Source of the DNA: an uncultured Eubacteriales bacterium
GTDB lineage: Bacteria > Bacillota > Clostridia > Christensenellales > Borkfalkiaceae
Direction: 5' to 3'
DNA length: 14,832 nt
Assembly (NCBI GenBank): GCA_902465495.1
Contig: CABQND010000050.1
Coordinates: 1-14,832, forward strand
The position numbers and the translations under genes were made by a program. The notes below the pieces were generated by a model that made no database searches, was not told the DNA's origin, and worked only from the letters and a program-made list of their open reading frames with translations. Shown here in pieces: positions 6,447 through 14,349 of the stretch. Position 1 is the first letter of the stretch; each line of letters opens with the position of its first letter.

Positions 6447-7193
6447 TTATTCGTAATCGACAACGTTGACCCATTTTGCGAGGAATTCCTGTTCCTCCGG
6501 GATCGCCTTGGTCGTCTGGCTTGCCGCCACGATGGGCAAAGCCTTCTGAACGAGCTGTTTCGCAATGCCCGTCTTCTCGCAGAACAATTTCAGATATTCT
6601 TCCGCGATCTCGTCTTTGCCTTCCAGCTTGAACAGCAGGTAGGTGCGCGCCGCGTCGCAACGCGCGTTGCCCTGCGTCGCGTGCGCCCAGTCAATGATGA
6701 ACTTGCGTCCGTCGGGGCTCACGATGATGTTGCCGGGGTTGAAGTCGCCGTGGCAGAGCTTGTCGTGCGCAGGCAGAGAGTCGAGCAGGATGTGCAGATC
6801 GTAGCGCGTGGTCTTATCGAACTTCGTCGCACTGATCTTGCGGTGCATTTTATCTTTGAGTTTCGTCAGAAGAGGAACTTTCTGGCCGAGCACTTCTACC
6901 TGCAGATCGACGAACTCTTCGAGATACTGCTGCATCTTGTCGGGGTTCTCGTCCATGAGCTGCTGCATCGTTTTGCCTTCGACGTAGTCGAGAATGATCG
7001 CCCATTCGCCGTTGACCTTAGTCACTTCATGCACTGCGGGAACATTGAGGGATGTGCCCTCTTCCACGCGTGCCGTGTTCAGCGCTTCGTTCAAAACGTC
7101 CGACTTCGGATAATTGTTCGTGAAAAGTTTCACGAGCGTTTTGCCTTCGCGATAGATGACTTTCTTTTCGGTTTTCTGAATGATTTCCGCCAT
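6447..7193 (-). CDS. Aminoglycoside phosphotransferase-like (APH/choline kinase fold) protein
   Basis: 248 residues with the protein-kinase-like fold of the APH superfamily. The candidate ATP-binding lysine is K22 in TLVKLF, with a helix Glu at 36. A hinge/lid EWAIILDYVEGKTM covers 63-76, the catalytic loop HGDFNPGN covers 148-155 (Brenner motif, Asp150 and Asn155), and metal-binding IDW covers 167-169. It resembles the stand-alone small phosphotransferase family common in anaerobes (TIGR02172-like). The substrate is unknown and it should not be read as a resistance gene. It is the last gene of the rex-adhE operon. Its AGGAGG (7203-7208) overlaps the adhE stop codon and the gap is only 14 bases, so the two are probably translated together. 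This link to AdhE is the only hint of function. Confidence 0.85.
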   Translation of the reverse strand: MAEIIQKTEKKVIYREGKTLVKLFTNNYPKSDVLNEALNTARVEEGTSLNVPAVHEVTKVNGEWAIILDYVEGKTMQQLMDENPDKMQQYLEEFVDLQVEVLGQKVPLLTKLKDKMHRKISATKFDKTTRYDLHILLDSLPAHDKLCHGDFNPGNIIVSPDGRKFIIDWAHATQGNARCDAARTYLLFKLEGKDEIAEEYLKLFCEKTGIAKQLVQKALPIVAASQTTKAIPEEQEFLAKWVNVVDYE

Positions 7194-7207
7194 ATTCCTT
7201 TTCCTCC

Positions 7208-9808
7208 TTATTTACCGTAGTAGCATTTGAGATACATCTCTTTGATCTCGGAGATGAGCGGGTAACGAGGGTTCGCGCCCGTGCACTGGTCGTCGAATGC
7301 CTGTTCGCACATTTCATCCAGACGGTCAAGGAAGTTCTTCTCGTCGATACCGTAATCCTTGATGCATTTCTTGATGCCGACCCTTGCTTTCAGTTCGTCG
7401 ATCGCCTTGATCAGGTTCTTGACCTTTGCATCGTCGTCCTTTCCGCCCAAGCCGAGGAATTCAGCAACTTCGGCATAACGGCGCTTTGCATGCGGGTAAG
7501 CATACTGCGGGAACGTACCCATCTTTGCAGGAACTTCCGCGCTGTTGAAACGGATCACTTCGCAGATCATGAGCGCGTTTGCTACGCCGTGCGGCAGGTG
7601 ATGGAACGCGCCGAGTTTGTGCGCCATCGAGTGGCATACACCCAGGAATGCGTTTGCAAACGCGATACCTGCCATTGTGGAAGCGTCCGCCATCTTTTCG
7701 CGGGCCTCGGGGTCGTTCGCGCCGTTTTCGTATGCACGGGGGAGATATTCGAAGATCGTCTTCGCCGCAACCAGCGCCTGGCCGTCCGTATACGGAGTCG
7801 CCATAATGGAAGCGTATGCTTCGAGAGCGTGCGTCAGAGCGTCGATACCGGATGCACTGGTCAGGCCCTTCGGCATGTTCATCATGAAGTCCGCATCGAT
7901 GATCGCCATCTTCGGGAGCAGTTCATAGTCCGCCAAAGGATATTTGATGCCCGTCGTTTCGTCGGTAATAACCGCGAACGGCGTCACTTCGGAACCCGTA
8001 CCGGCCGAGGTAGGTACCGCGATGAAGTACGCTTTTTCGCCCATCTTCGGGAAGGTGTAAACCCTCTTGCGGATATCCATGAAGCGCATTGCCATATCCA
8101 TGAAGTCCACTTCCGGATGTTCGTACAGCACCCACATGATCTTGCCCGCGTCCATTGCGGAGCCGCCGCCCAGCGCGATGATCACGTCAGGCTGGAACTC
8201 GGTCATGAGCTTTGCGCCCGCCTTCGCGCAAGCGAGGTTCGGGTCCGGTGCTACATCGTAGAAGCAGGTATAACGGATGCCCATTTCGTCCAGTTTGTCC
8301 GTGATGGGCTTAATATAGTTGTTTTTGTACAGGAATTCGTCGGTAACGATGAATGCCTTTTTCTTGCCCATGACGTTTTTGAGTTCGTCCAAAGCAACGG
8401 GCAGGCAGCCCTTCTTATGATAAACTTTTTCAGGAAGTCTGAGCCACAGCATATTTTCTCTCCTCTCCGCAAGGGTCTTGATGTTCAGAAGGTGTTTGAC
8501 GCCGACGTTCTCGGATACCGAGTTGCCGCCCCACGAGCCGCAGCCCAGGGTGAGCGAAGGGGTGAGTTTGAAGTTGTAGATGTCGCCGATCGCACCCTGC
8601 GAGGAGGGCATGTTGATGAGCATACGGCAGGTCTTCATCGCTTCCTGCCATTTCGCGATCTTGTCCTTTTCCGTGACCTGGTTGATATACAGCGAAGAGG
8701 TGTGGCCGTAACCGCCGTCCGCGATCAGGCGTTCCGCTTTCGCGACCGCTTCGTCGAAATCTTTCGCGTGATACAGTGCGAGCACCGGCGAAAGTTTTTC
8801 ATGCGCAAACGCTTCTTCGAGCTCCACGCTCTCCACTTCGCCGATCAAAATCTTTGCCGTGGGTTCCACGCTGAATCCGCAGATCTCGGCGATCTTGGGT
8901 GCGCTCTGTCCGACGATCTTCGCGTTCAGCGCGCCGTTGATGATCATCGTGCTGCGGACTTTATCCTTCTCTTCATCGCTGAGGATGTGGCAGCCGCGCT
9001 TCACGAACTCTGCTTTGACCGCATCGTATACCGCGTCTTCCGCGATGACCGACTGCTCGGATGCGCAGATCAGACCGTTATCGAACGTCTTGGAATGAAT
9101 AATGGAGTTGACCGCAACGGAGATGTTCGCCGTTTCGTCAATGATCGCAGGAGTATTGCCCGCACCGACGCCCAAAGCCGGTTTGCCCGAGCTGTACGCG
9201 CTGCGAACCATGCCGGGACCGCCCGTAGCAAGAATAATGTCTGCCGTCTTCATGAGCGTGTTCGTCATTTCCAAAGACGGAACGTCGATCCAGCCGACAA
9301 TACCTTCCGGAGCGCCCGCTTTCACCGCCGCGTCCAGAACGACTTTCGCCGCCGCGATCGTGCAGTTCTTTGCGCGCGGGTGCGGCGAAATGATAATGCC
9401 GTTGCGCGTCTTTAAGCAGATGAGCGTTTTGAAGATCGCCGTCGAAGTAGGGTTCGTCGTCGGAATGACCGCCGCAACCACGCCGATCGGCTCCGCAATT
9501 TTTTTGGTGCCGAATGCCGTATCTTCTTCGATCACACCCACCGTCTTGGTATGCTTGTACGTGTTATAAATGTACTCAGCCGCATAGTGGTTTTTGATGA
9601 CCTTATCTTCTACGATGCCCATGCCCGTTTCGGCTACTGCCATCTTCGCCAGAGGAATTCTCTGGTTGTTCGCTGCCAATGCCGCAGCAGCAAAGATCTT
9701 GTCCACCTGCTCCTGGCTGTACGTCGCAAAGATTTCCTGTGCTTTTCTGACCTGTTCGATCTTCTGCATCAACGCTTCGACCGAATCGACGATCCTTTCG
9801 TTCTCCAT
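7208..9808 (-). CDS. adhE: Bifunctional acetaldehyde/alcohol dehydrogenase AdhE
   Basis: 866 residues, normal for AdhE. It reduces acetyl-CoA to acetaldehyde and then ethanol, oxidising two NADH. The N-terminal aldehyde dehydrogenase part (~1-440) has the catalytic Cys248 in NGLICASEQS and PIGVVAAVIPTTNPTSTAIFK. A linker precedes the C-terminal iron-dependent alcohol dehydrogenase (~455-866), with GGGSAMDAGK (547-556). Iron ligands are Asp656, His660, His726 and His740, each three residues offset from the E. coli AdhE ligands. No key residue is missing. Such proteins form spirosome filaments. Second gene of the operon: 18 bases after the rex stop, with AAGGAG at 9815-9820. Expected to be derepressed when Rex binds NADH. 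Confidence 0.97.
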   Translation of the reverse strand: MENERIVDSVEALMQKIEQVRKAQEIFATYSQEQVDKIFAAAALAANNQRIPLAKMAVAETGMGIVEDKVIKNHYAAEYIYNTYKHTKTVGVIEEDTAFGTKKIAEPIGVVAAVIPTTNPTSTAIFKTLICLKTRNGIIISPHPRAKNCTIAAAKVVLDAAVKAGAPEGIVGWIDVPSLEMTNTLMKTADIILATGGPGMVRSAYSSGKPALGVGAGNTPAIIDETANISVAVNSIIHSKTFDNGLICASEQSVIAEDAVYDAVKAEFVKRGCHILSDEEKDKVRSTMIINGALNAKIVGQSAPKIAEICGFSVEPTAKILIGEVESVELEEAFAHEKLSPVLALYHAKDFDEAVAKAERLIADGGYGHTSSLYINQVTEKDKIAKWQEAMKTCRMLINMPSSQGAIGDIYNFKLTPSLTLGCGSWGGNSVSENVGVKHLLNIKTLAERRENMLWLRLPEKVYHKKGCLPVALDELKNVMGKKKAFIVTDEFLYKNNYIKPITDKLDEMGIRYTCFYDVAPDPNLACAKAGAKLMTEFQPDVIIALGGGSAMDAGKIMWVLYEHPEVDFMDMAMRFMDIRKRVYTFPKMGEKAYFIAVPTSAGTGSEVTPFAVITDETTGIKYPLADYELLPKMAIIDADFMMNMPKGLTSASGIDALTHALEAYASIMATPYTDGQALVAAKTIFEYLPRAYENGANDPEAREKMADASTMAGIAFANAFLGVCHSMAHKLGAFHHLPHGVANALMICEVIRFNSAEVPAKMGTFPQYAYPHAKRRYAEVAEFLGLGGKDDDAKVKNLIKAIDELKARVGIKKCIKDYGIDEKNFLDRLDEMCEQAFDDQCTGANPRYPLISEIKEMYLKCYYGK

Positions 9809-9826
9809 AAAGCTCTCCTTCCGAAA

Positions 9827-10483
9827 TTATTTTTCGCTGTTTAAAATTTCCGCGAGGCGTTTGGACAGTATCGCAAGCGACGCCGCCATATCCTCGTTTT
9901 TAACTGCTATGTTCGCGGGCAATGTAAGATGCACGGGCGCAAAATTCCAAATCGCGCGCACCCCGCCTTCCACCAGTTCGTCCGCAACGCTCTGCGCCGC
10001 CGACGCCGGCACCGCTATTATGCCGATCAGTACGTTCAGCCGCCGCACCAGCCGCACAAGATCGTTGGAATCAAATACTTTGACCCCGCCCAGCGTCGTG
10101 TCGATCCGCTGCGGATCGTTGTCAAACGCCGCCACGATGTTCAGCCCGTACGCCTTGAACCCGCCGTATCCCACCAGCGCGCTGCCAAGCCCGCCCGCTC
10201 CTACGATCACCGCGTCCGTCACGTTGTCGTATCCTAAGATCCGATCGATCCCGTCAATGAGATCGGCAATCGAAAATCCAAGCTTGGGCTTGCCCGCAAC
10301 CGATGAAATGACCGCTAAGTCTTTGCGCACTTTCACGGCGTTGAGATGAAGATCCTCCGCTACCGCCGTCGACGATACCGTCCGCTCCCCCGCCGCCATC
10401 TTCTCTTTCAGATAACGGTGGTACGCCGGCAATCGCCCGATGGTCGCTTTGGATACATTTTGTATATCCTGATTGTTCCCCAT
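9827..10483 (-). CDS. rex: Redox-sensing transcriptional repressor Rex
   Basis: 218 residues from the ATG at 10483. The N-terminal winged helix (~8-75) has ISKATIGRLPAYHRYL-like and SSTAVAEDLHLNAVKVRKDLA segments. The Rossmann NAD(H)-binding domain has GAGGLG (95-100) and AFDNDP (119-124, acidic end of beta-2). A final domain-swapping helix is at 200-215. The recognition region reads VKVRKDLAVISSVAGKPKLGF rather than the more usual IRQDLNCFGGFGQQGYGY. This matches a second Rex group seen in Clostridia and may imply a different operator. The longer frame starts at a TTG (10501); I prefer the ATG because AGGTG lies 9 bases before it and SKATIGRLPAYHRYL begins at the normal distance. It heads the operon with adhE, the classical Rex target. 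Confidence 0.92.
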   Translation of the reverse strand: MGNNQDIQNVSKATIGRLPAYHRYLKEKMAAGERTVSSTAVAEDLHLNAVKVRKDLAVISSVAGKPKLGFSIADLIDGIDRILGYDNVTDAVIVGAGGLGSALVGYGGFKAYGLNIVAAFDNDPQRIDTTLGGVKVFDSNDLVRLVRRLNVLIGIIAVPASAAQSVADELVEGGVRAIWNFAPVHLTLPANIAVKNEDMAASLAILSKRLAEILNSEK

Positions 10484-10515
10484 TCCCAAACGCACCTGCA
10501 ATCATATCGCAATCA

Positions 10516-10543
10516 TTTTATCGATATGTTTTTATCGATAAAA
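10516..10543. promoter_or_regulatory. 28-bp perfect dyad, candidate Rex operator
   Basis: Arms TTTTATCGATA (10516-10526) and TATCGATAAAA (10533-10543), 6-base spacer TGTTTT. Each arm contains the self-palindromic 8-mer TATCGATA, and the two copies are 14 bases apart. The dyad begins at the -10 box of the rex promoter and covers the predicted transcription start, an ideal repressor position. It differs from the usual TTGT...ACAA Rex box. Confidence 0.6.
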
Positions 10544-10571
10544 TAATATCAAATGAAACGGGATTTGTCAA
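10543..10571 (-). promoter_or_regulatory. Sigma-A promoter of the rex-adhE operon
   Basis: On the minus strand a perfect TTGACA (10566-10571), exactly 17 bases, and TATTAT (10543-10548). The start point falls near 10536 inside the TATCGATA dyad. No other promoter fits between rex, adhE and the phosphotransferase gene, so all three should depend on it. Confidence 0.85.
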
Positions 10572-10697
10572 TCGGCTGATCAATTTTTTTTACAGTCTTC
10601 GGAAACGAGAAAAAGACACCAAGTTTTGAAAAGTTTTATCATTCGGCGCCATTATCATAGCATATTTACGATTGAATTTCAATACTTTTGAAAAATT

Positions 10698-10741
10698 TGC
10701 AAAATACCGCGCGGCACCGCAAAGATTGCGGCGCCGCGCGG
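10698..10741 (-). terminator. Terminator of the ispE-membrane protein unit
   Basis: Long GC stem, 10707-10721 with 10727-10741 (CCGCGCGGC/GCCGCGCGG plus CCGCA/TGCGG, one A-C mismatch), loop AAGAT. On the minus strand it continues as TATTTTGC, then AAATTTTT. The rest of this 288-base gap (10572-10697) is A/T-rich and shows nothing else I can name. Confidence 0.7.
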
Positions 10742-10771
10742 CAAAGCCCGCTCAACCACGGGCATATATCG

Positions 10772-11662
10772 CTATTTTGTCAGATCTTCAATTATGGAGA
10801 GGACGAGTTCCTCCTCTTCCGCATAGATGCGCGCCTGTTCGCCCGCCGCCGTCGTGCCGGCGCGCGCATTCTTTGCGCGCAAAAGACGCAATGTGACCAA
10901 ACGGTTCGTAAATACCGCCAAAACGGCAAGCCACACAAGTGCCAGTACGACACTGATAATGCACGGGATCAGAATCTGCATACCGGGAACCGCATTCACA
11001 AACGGCGCCAGCGCACAACCTGCGACCGTAAAAAAGGCAAACAATACCAACGATACTATAAACACACGCAAAACGATTTTATACCGCCGCGCAATCACCG
11101 GCCGCGCTGCCTCACGCTCCGCCGTGTCCTGTTCGTTGAGTTCCTTTTGCCGCGCCGCGCATTCGTCCGCGCGCGCCTTCAACGCGGGCACATACCGCTC
11201 CGCGACCGCTTTGCGATCTTTTTCGCCCATGCGGCGCAAAGCCTTGTCGTATGCCTGTTCGCAGTCATAGATCTCATCAAACTCGGTCAGCTCCTTTGTC
11301 TGCACGCGAACCACTCCGAACCAAGGCCGCCAATCTCCCCCGTATAATTTTGCACTGTCCAAAAATTTTTCGCCCGCGCCCGGAAGATCGCCTGCAGAAA
11401 AGAGCACCTCTGCCTCTTCATACATGCGTTCCGCGCGTTCCCTGCGGCTCTGGATCTCCTGCTCTCGCTCGCTCGCACGGCGCGCAAGCTCTTCGTCCGA
11501 CAGAGCGCCGCCCTCGTTCTCTTCACCGAAGCCCTTAAAATCGGGAATGTCGATGACTATATCTTCCGTATCTTCGCTTGTTTCCCCCGCCAAAAAATCC
11601 TCGCGATTTTTTCGCAGTTTGATCTTGCCGTCATCGTCAAGTTCGAGATTTCTTTCTTCCAT
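10772..11662 (-). CDS. Hypothetical two-TM protein with acidic, helical cytoplasmic part
   Basis: 296 residues, family not recognised. Residues 1-60 are acidic and low in structure (DTEDIVIDIPDFKGFGEENEGG). Residues ~55-185 are charged and helical, with one stretch, RAERMYEEAEVLFSAGDLPGAGEKFLDSAKLYGGDWRPWFGVVRV (77-120), that looks like a TPR-type helix pair. Two transmembrane helices follow at ~196-220 and ~228-251, then a short basic C-terminal tail. With no signal peptide, the N-terminal part is probably cytoplasmic. The start at 11662 (ATG with GGGAG at 11669-11673) is preferred over an in-frame GTG at 11683. It lies 31 bases after ispE and shares its transcript. The role is unknown. Confidence 0.75.
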   Translation of the reverse strand: MEERNLELDDDGKIKLRKNREDFLAGETSEDTEDIVIDIPDFKGFGEENEGGALSDEELARRASEREQEIQSRRERAERMYEEAEVLFSAGDLPGAGEKFLDSAKLYGGDWRPWFGVVRVQTKELTEFDEIYDCEQAYDKALRRMGEKDRKAVAERYVPALKARADECAARQKELNEQDTAEREAARPVIARRYKIVLRVFIVSLVLFAFFTVAGCALAPFVNAVPGMQILIPCIISVVLALVWLAVLAVFTNRLVTLRLLRAKNARAGTTAAGEQARIYAEEEELVLSIIEDLTK

Positions 11663-11693
11663 GCCTTTCTCCCGCCGCCGCACTGGCGTTTTT

Positions 11694-12605
11694 TTATTTC
11701 TGCAATTTTTCCTCTTCGCTCAGAACAAACGGATTGCGCAATGTCTTCGCTTTTTTCGCCGCGGTAACCACGACGCAGGTTTTTATCTTCCCCTTATAGC
11801 GGCTCTTTGCCCAGCGGCAAAGTTCTTCCGCCTCAAACAATGCAAAAACCGCACTCCCGGATCCCGTGACCGCACATGCCGCAGGCGAAAAAGACCGCGC
11901 CGCTTCCAACGCTTCGCGCACCTGTGCATTGAGAGCACACGCAGGCTTTTCCAGCGCATTGTAAACATTTTGCGCAACTTCCGAAAAATCCCCGCGCTCC
12001 AGCGCCGAAGCAAGCCGCGCGCTGTCCGCTCGCAAAGGATCGGGGTTTTCATCGTATTTTGCATAACACGCCGCCGTCGAAACGGGCGTATCCGGCAAAA
12101 ACAACAGCGCATGCAGCGGACGCGGACAATGCAGCCGCTCTACCCGCTCCCCGCGCCCCGACAGGCGCGCAACGCCGCCGTCAAGCATAAAACCCGTATC
12201 GCTGCCCAGCGTATCCGCCAACGATTTCAGCGCTGCACGGTCGCCTATTTTGTATAATTTTGCGAGCGCGTTCAAAACGCCCGCCGCGTCTGCCGACGAG
12301 CCTCCGAGCCCCGCACCGATCGGAATATCCTTATATATATCGATATCCGCACCCCGCGTGCCGAATGCCGCGACAAACGCTTCTCCCGCTTTTACCGCGT
12401 TGTTCTTTTCGGGCGGAATATCCTCGCTGCCTTTGCCGTGCATATACACGTTGATGAGCGAATCGCGCCGCGCTTTTACGCAGACCGTATCCCATATATT
12501 GACGGACGCAACCACACTGTCGATCATATGATATCCGTCTTTTATTCCGGAAATGTTGAGCGAAAGATTGATTTTCGCAAAACTCTTTGCTTTTGCCGAA
12601 AACAT
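11694..12605 (-). CDS. ispE: 4-diphosphocytidyl-2-C-methyl-D-erythritol kinase (IspE)
   Basis: 303 residues from the ATG at 12605. This GHMP kinase phosphorylates CDP-methylerythritol in the MEP pathway of isoprenoid synthesis. Lys11 in FAKINLSLNI, the ATP loop PIGAGLGGSSADAA (95-108) and Asp136 in GSDTGFML are at the places of the catalytic and nucleotide-binding residues of E. coli IspE (K10, D141). The C-terminal GHMP motif is AVTGSGSAVFALF. The 136 region reads GSDTGF where GSDVPF is common. The upstream in-frame TTG (12623) is rejected because the conserved N-terminus begins at FSAKAKSFAKIN; GGGAG (12609-12613) is rather close to the ATG. First gene of a two-gene unit, beside sipL and veg as in other spore formers. 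Confidence 0.95.
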   Translation of the reverse strand: MFSAKAKSFAKINLSLNISGIKDGYHMIDSVVASVNIWDTVCVKARRDSLINVYMHGKGSEDIPPEKNNAVKAGEAFVAAFGTRGADIDIYKDIPIGAGLGGSSADAAGVLNALAKLYKIGDRAALKSLADTLGSDTGFMLDGGVARLSGRGERVERLHCPRPLHALLFLPDTPVSTAACYAKYDENPDPLRADSARLASALERGDFSEVAQNVYNALEKPACALNAQVREALEAARSFSPAACAVTGSGSAVFALFEAEELCRWAKSRYKGKIKTCVVVTAAKKAKTLRNPFVLSEEEKLQK

Positions 12606-12634
12606 ACTCTCCCGCCCCCGCAACGCTTTTTCTT

Positions 12635-12663
12635 ATTATAGCAAATAAAGGAGTAATTGTAAA
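12635..12663 (-). promoter_or_regulatory. Extended sigma-A promoter of ispE
   Basis: On the minus strand TTTACA (12658-12663), 17 bases and a perfect TATAAT (12635-12640), preceded by TGC, an extended -10. A separate 14-bp inverted repeat AATTTC-TC-GAAATT (12687-12700) lies 24 bases upstream of the -35; its meaning is unclear. Confidence 0.8.
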
Positions 12664-12745
12664 CAGTCAACACAAAAAAATGTACGAATTTCTCGAAATT
12701 TTAACAAAACGTATTCACAAAACGGATTTTGCCGTGTGATTTTTC

Positions 12746-12795
12746 AAAAACGCCGAAGGGGGCAGAGCGTAAAAGCTCTTCCCCCTTCGGCGTTT
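12746..12795 (-). terminator. Long terminator of sipL
   Basis: 14-bp stem AACGCCGAAGGGGG (12749-12762) with CCCCCTTCGGCGTT (12781-12794), one C-T mismatch, a further AGAGC/GCTCT pairing and a 6-base loop. On the minus strand it ends in TTTTTG. It lies 13 bases past the sipL stop and separates it from ispE. Confidence 0.9.
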
Positions 12796-12807
12796 ATTGT
12801 TCCCGCA

Positions 12808-14319
12808 TCAAAACGCGATCTCTTTTCTGCGATAAACTACAATGCGTTCCCCGCCCGTCAGCGGATATTTGAGGTCCGGATTTTCGCGCTGTACCTCCTC
12901 GGGCGTCTTGCGCAATTTTTTTGCCGTATCCCACAATGTATCGCCCGCGGCAGGCATATGCACGGCAATCGAGCAATCGCTTACCGCCGCCGCTTCACCC
13001 TCTTCAAGCTGCGCGACATATGTATAACTTTCTGCGCCGCGCAAGGTCACAAACAGTTTGAGAGCACCCTCTGCTTCCAGTTCCCCTTCCTTTTTCTGCC
13101 GTGCCGAAACGCCGCACGCGAGCGCCGTAATTTCCGCACGCATTCCCGCACGCGCACGATCACTGCGCACCGGGAAGGAGAACGGAAGGCTGATCGGTAC
13201 GCAACAGGGCGAGCCTTCCGCATCCTTATAAAATACCGAAGCATTCAGAACACCTTCGGCAACGATCTCGCCGTCCGTGACGGTCGCCGCAACTTCCGCG
13301 CTGCACAGCGCCGCCGCCTGCAAACGGCAGGCAAAATCGATCTCACCGTTCATCGCCGCCGTGCCCGATACCCGCTCGGATGCCGTAAAAGCGCACACCG
13401 GCTCTTCAAAAGCCAAAGTTTTGCGCTCCGGCTTGCTTTCACACGCAAGGCAGAACGCATCTTCCGCCATGCGGATCTCTTCGCTGCGATAAACCCTGCC
13501 TTCCACGTCCGCTTCGATGCGCGCAAAAATACGGCAGCGGTTTTTATCTTCGTCGCACGCACAGGAAAGGTTGACAGACGAAATACATACCCGCGCATCG
13601 CAAGGCATGCCGGTTACCGCTTCATCGCAAGGGATCTCGGCGCGGAACGGGATCAGACGCTCATACGACACGCAGTCGTTATCCCCCTCTTTGCCCGCCA
13701 ACACGCTGAGATTGATTTCTCCCGACACGTCCAGACACCCGGCCGTCGCAACGACTCGCGTCAGACATACCTGCTCGCTGTGCAAAAGCACATCGCTCAC
13801 ATAATCGGTGTCGAATTCCTCTTCCAGTTCCACCGTGCCGCGACAAGATACAATGTTTCGCACGCGTACGGGAACGAGGTCACAAACGACGCCTTCGCCG
13901 CCTGCAAGATAATTCAGCTCTGAAGGAACGGAAAGCGTAATATCCGCCGTGACAATGGCGGACAAGATCACTGCTCTGCCCTCCCGACGCGTTTCACACT
14001 TTTCCACGCGCAAAGCGACGTCCGCGCGCTGGGACGGCGCTGCCGATTCGCATTCCGCCCGGTGCGAAAATTCTGCGCCCCGCTCCGCCGCGATGACTGT
14101 TCCGTCGGGAGCTGCTCCCACAACGGAAAAATACAGCTTGCCGCTGTAACGAACTTCCCCCGAAACCACTTCCGCTCCGCCAAGAACAACGCTCGGACAA
14201 ACGGCAAGGATCTTGTTTTCCGACCAATCCGCCAAACGGCATTCGACAATGGATTGCGAACAGATTTTCGCACCGTCGGCGGTATATTCATATTTTTCGT
14301 ATGCGGGATTCACGCTCAT
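12808..14319 (-). CDS. sipL: SipL-like spore coat morphogenesis protein (DUF3794 repeats + LysM)
   Basis: 503 residues. Most of the protein consists of DUF3794/SPOCS-type beta-rich repeats, for example TADGAKICSQSIVECRLADWSENKILAV, then ELEEEFDTDYVSDVLLHSEQV and ISLPFSFPVRSD. Residues ~452-497 form a LysM domain (VHMPAAGDTLWDTAKKLRKTPEEVQRENPDLKYPLTGGERIVVY). This order and length are those of Clostridioides difficile SipL, which binds SpoIVA through its LysM domain and is needed for coat assembly around the forespore. About 25 cysteines are spread through the repeats, many for a cytosolic protein. No signal peptide, so it should act in the mother-cell cytoplasm. The start is fixed by GGAGGT (14328-14333), 8 bases upstream. 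The sigma-E-type promoter and position between ispE and veg support the call. Confidence 0.85.
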   Translation of the reverse strand: MSVNPAYEKYEYTADGAKICSQSIVECRLADWSENKILAVCPSVVLGGAEVVSGEVRYSGKLYFSVVGAAPDGTVIAAERGAEFSHRAECESAAPSQRADVALRVEKCETRREGRAVILSAIVTADITLSVPSELNYLAGGEGVVCDLVPVRVRNIVSCRGTVELEEEFDTDYVSDVLLHSEQVCLTRVVATAGCLDVSGEINLSVLAGKEGDNDCVSYERLIPFRAEIPCDEAVTGMPCDARVCISSVNLSCACDEDKNRCRIFARIEADVEGRVYRSEEIRMAEDAFCLACESKPERKTLAFEEPVCAFTASERVSGTAAMNGEIDFACRLQAAALCSAEVAATVTDGEIVAEGVLNASVFYKDAEGSPCCVPISLPFSFPVRSDRARAGMRAEITALACGVSARQKKEGELEAEGALKLFVTLRGAESYTYVAQLEEGEAAAVSDCSIAVHMPAAGDTLWDTAKKLRKTPEEVQRENPDLKYPLTGGERIVVYRRKEIAF

Positions 14320-14349
14320 TGCATTTTACCTCCGTTTTTTCACACTTCC

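Noticed and set aside
6447..7193. Aminoglycoside resistance phosphotransferase
   Set aside because: Only the generic APH-fold motifs are present; the operon context is redox metabolism and no resistance or mobile gene accompanies it.
7490..9415. 641-residue open frame on the + strand opposite adhE
   Set aside because: Antisense shadow of a strongly conserved gene; Arg/His/Phe/Val-rich, no ribosome binding site, no recognisable domain. Long antisense frames are common in GC-rich, codon-biased genes.
10572..10697. Possible small RNA or riboswitch in the A/T-rich part of the gap upstream of rex
   Set aside because: Only a weak GTCTT/AAGAC pairing is visible; no conserved aptamer or promoter-terminator pair.
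12338..12345. A TATCGATA copy inside ispE, as a second operator
   Set aside because: Single copy without its partner arm, inside a coding region and not near a promoter; expected by chance.
12736..13923. 395-residue + strand frame across the sipL region
   Set aside because: It runs through the sipL terminator hairpin and is antisense to DUF3794 coding sequence; basic, low-complexity composition.
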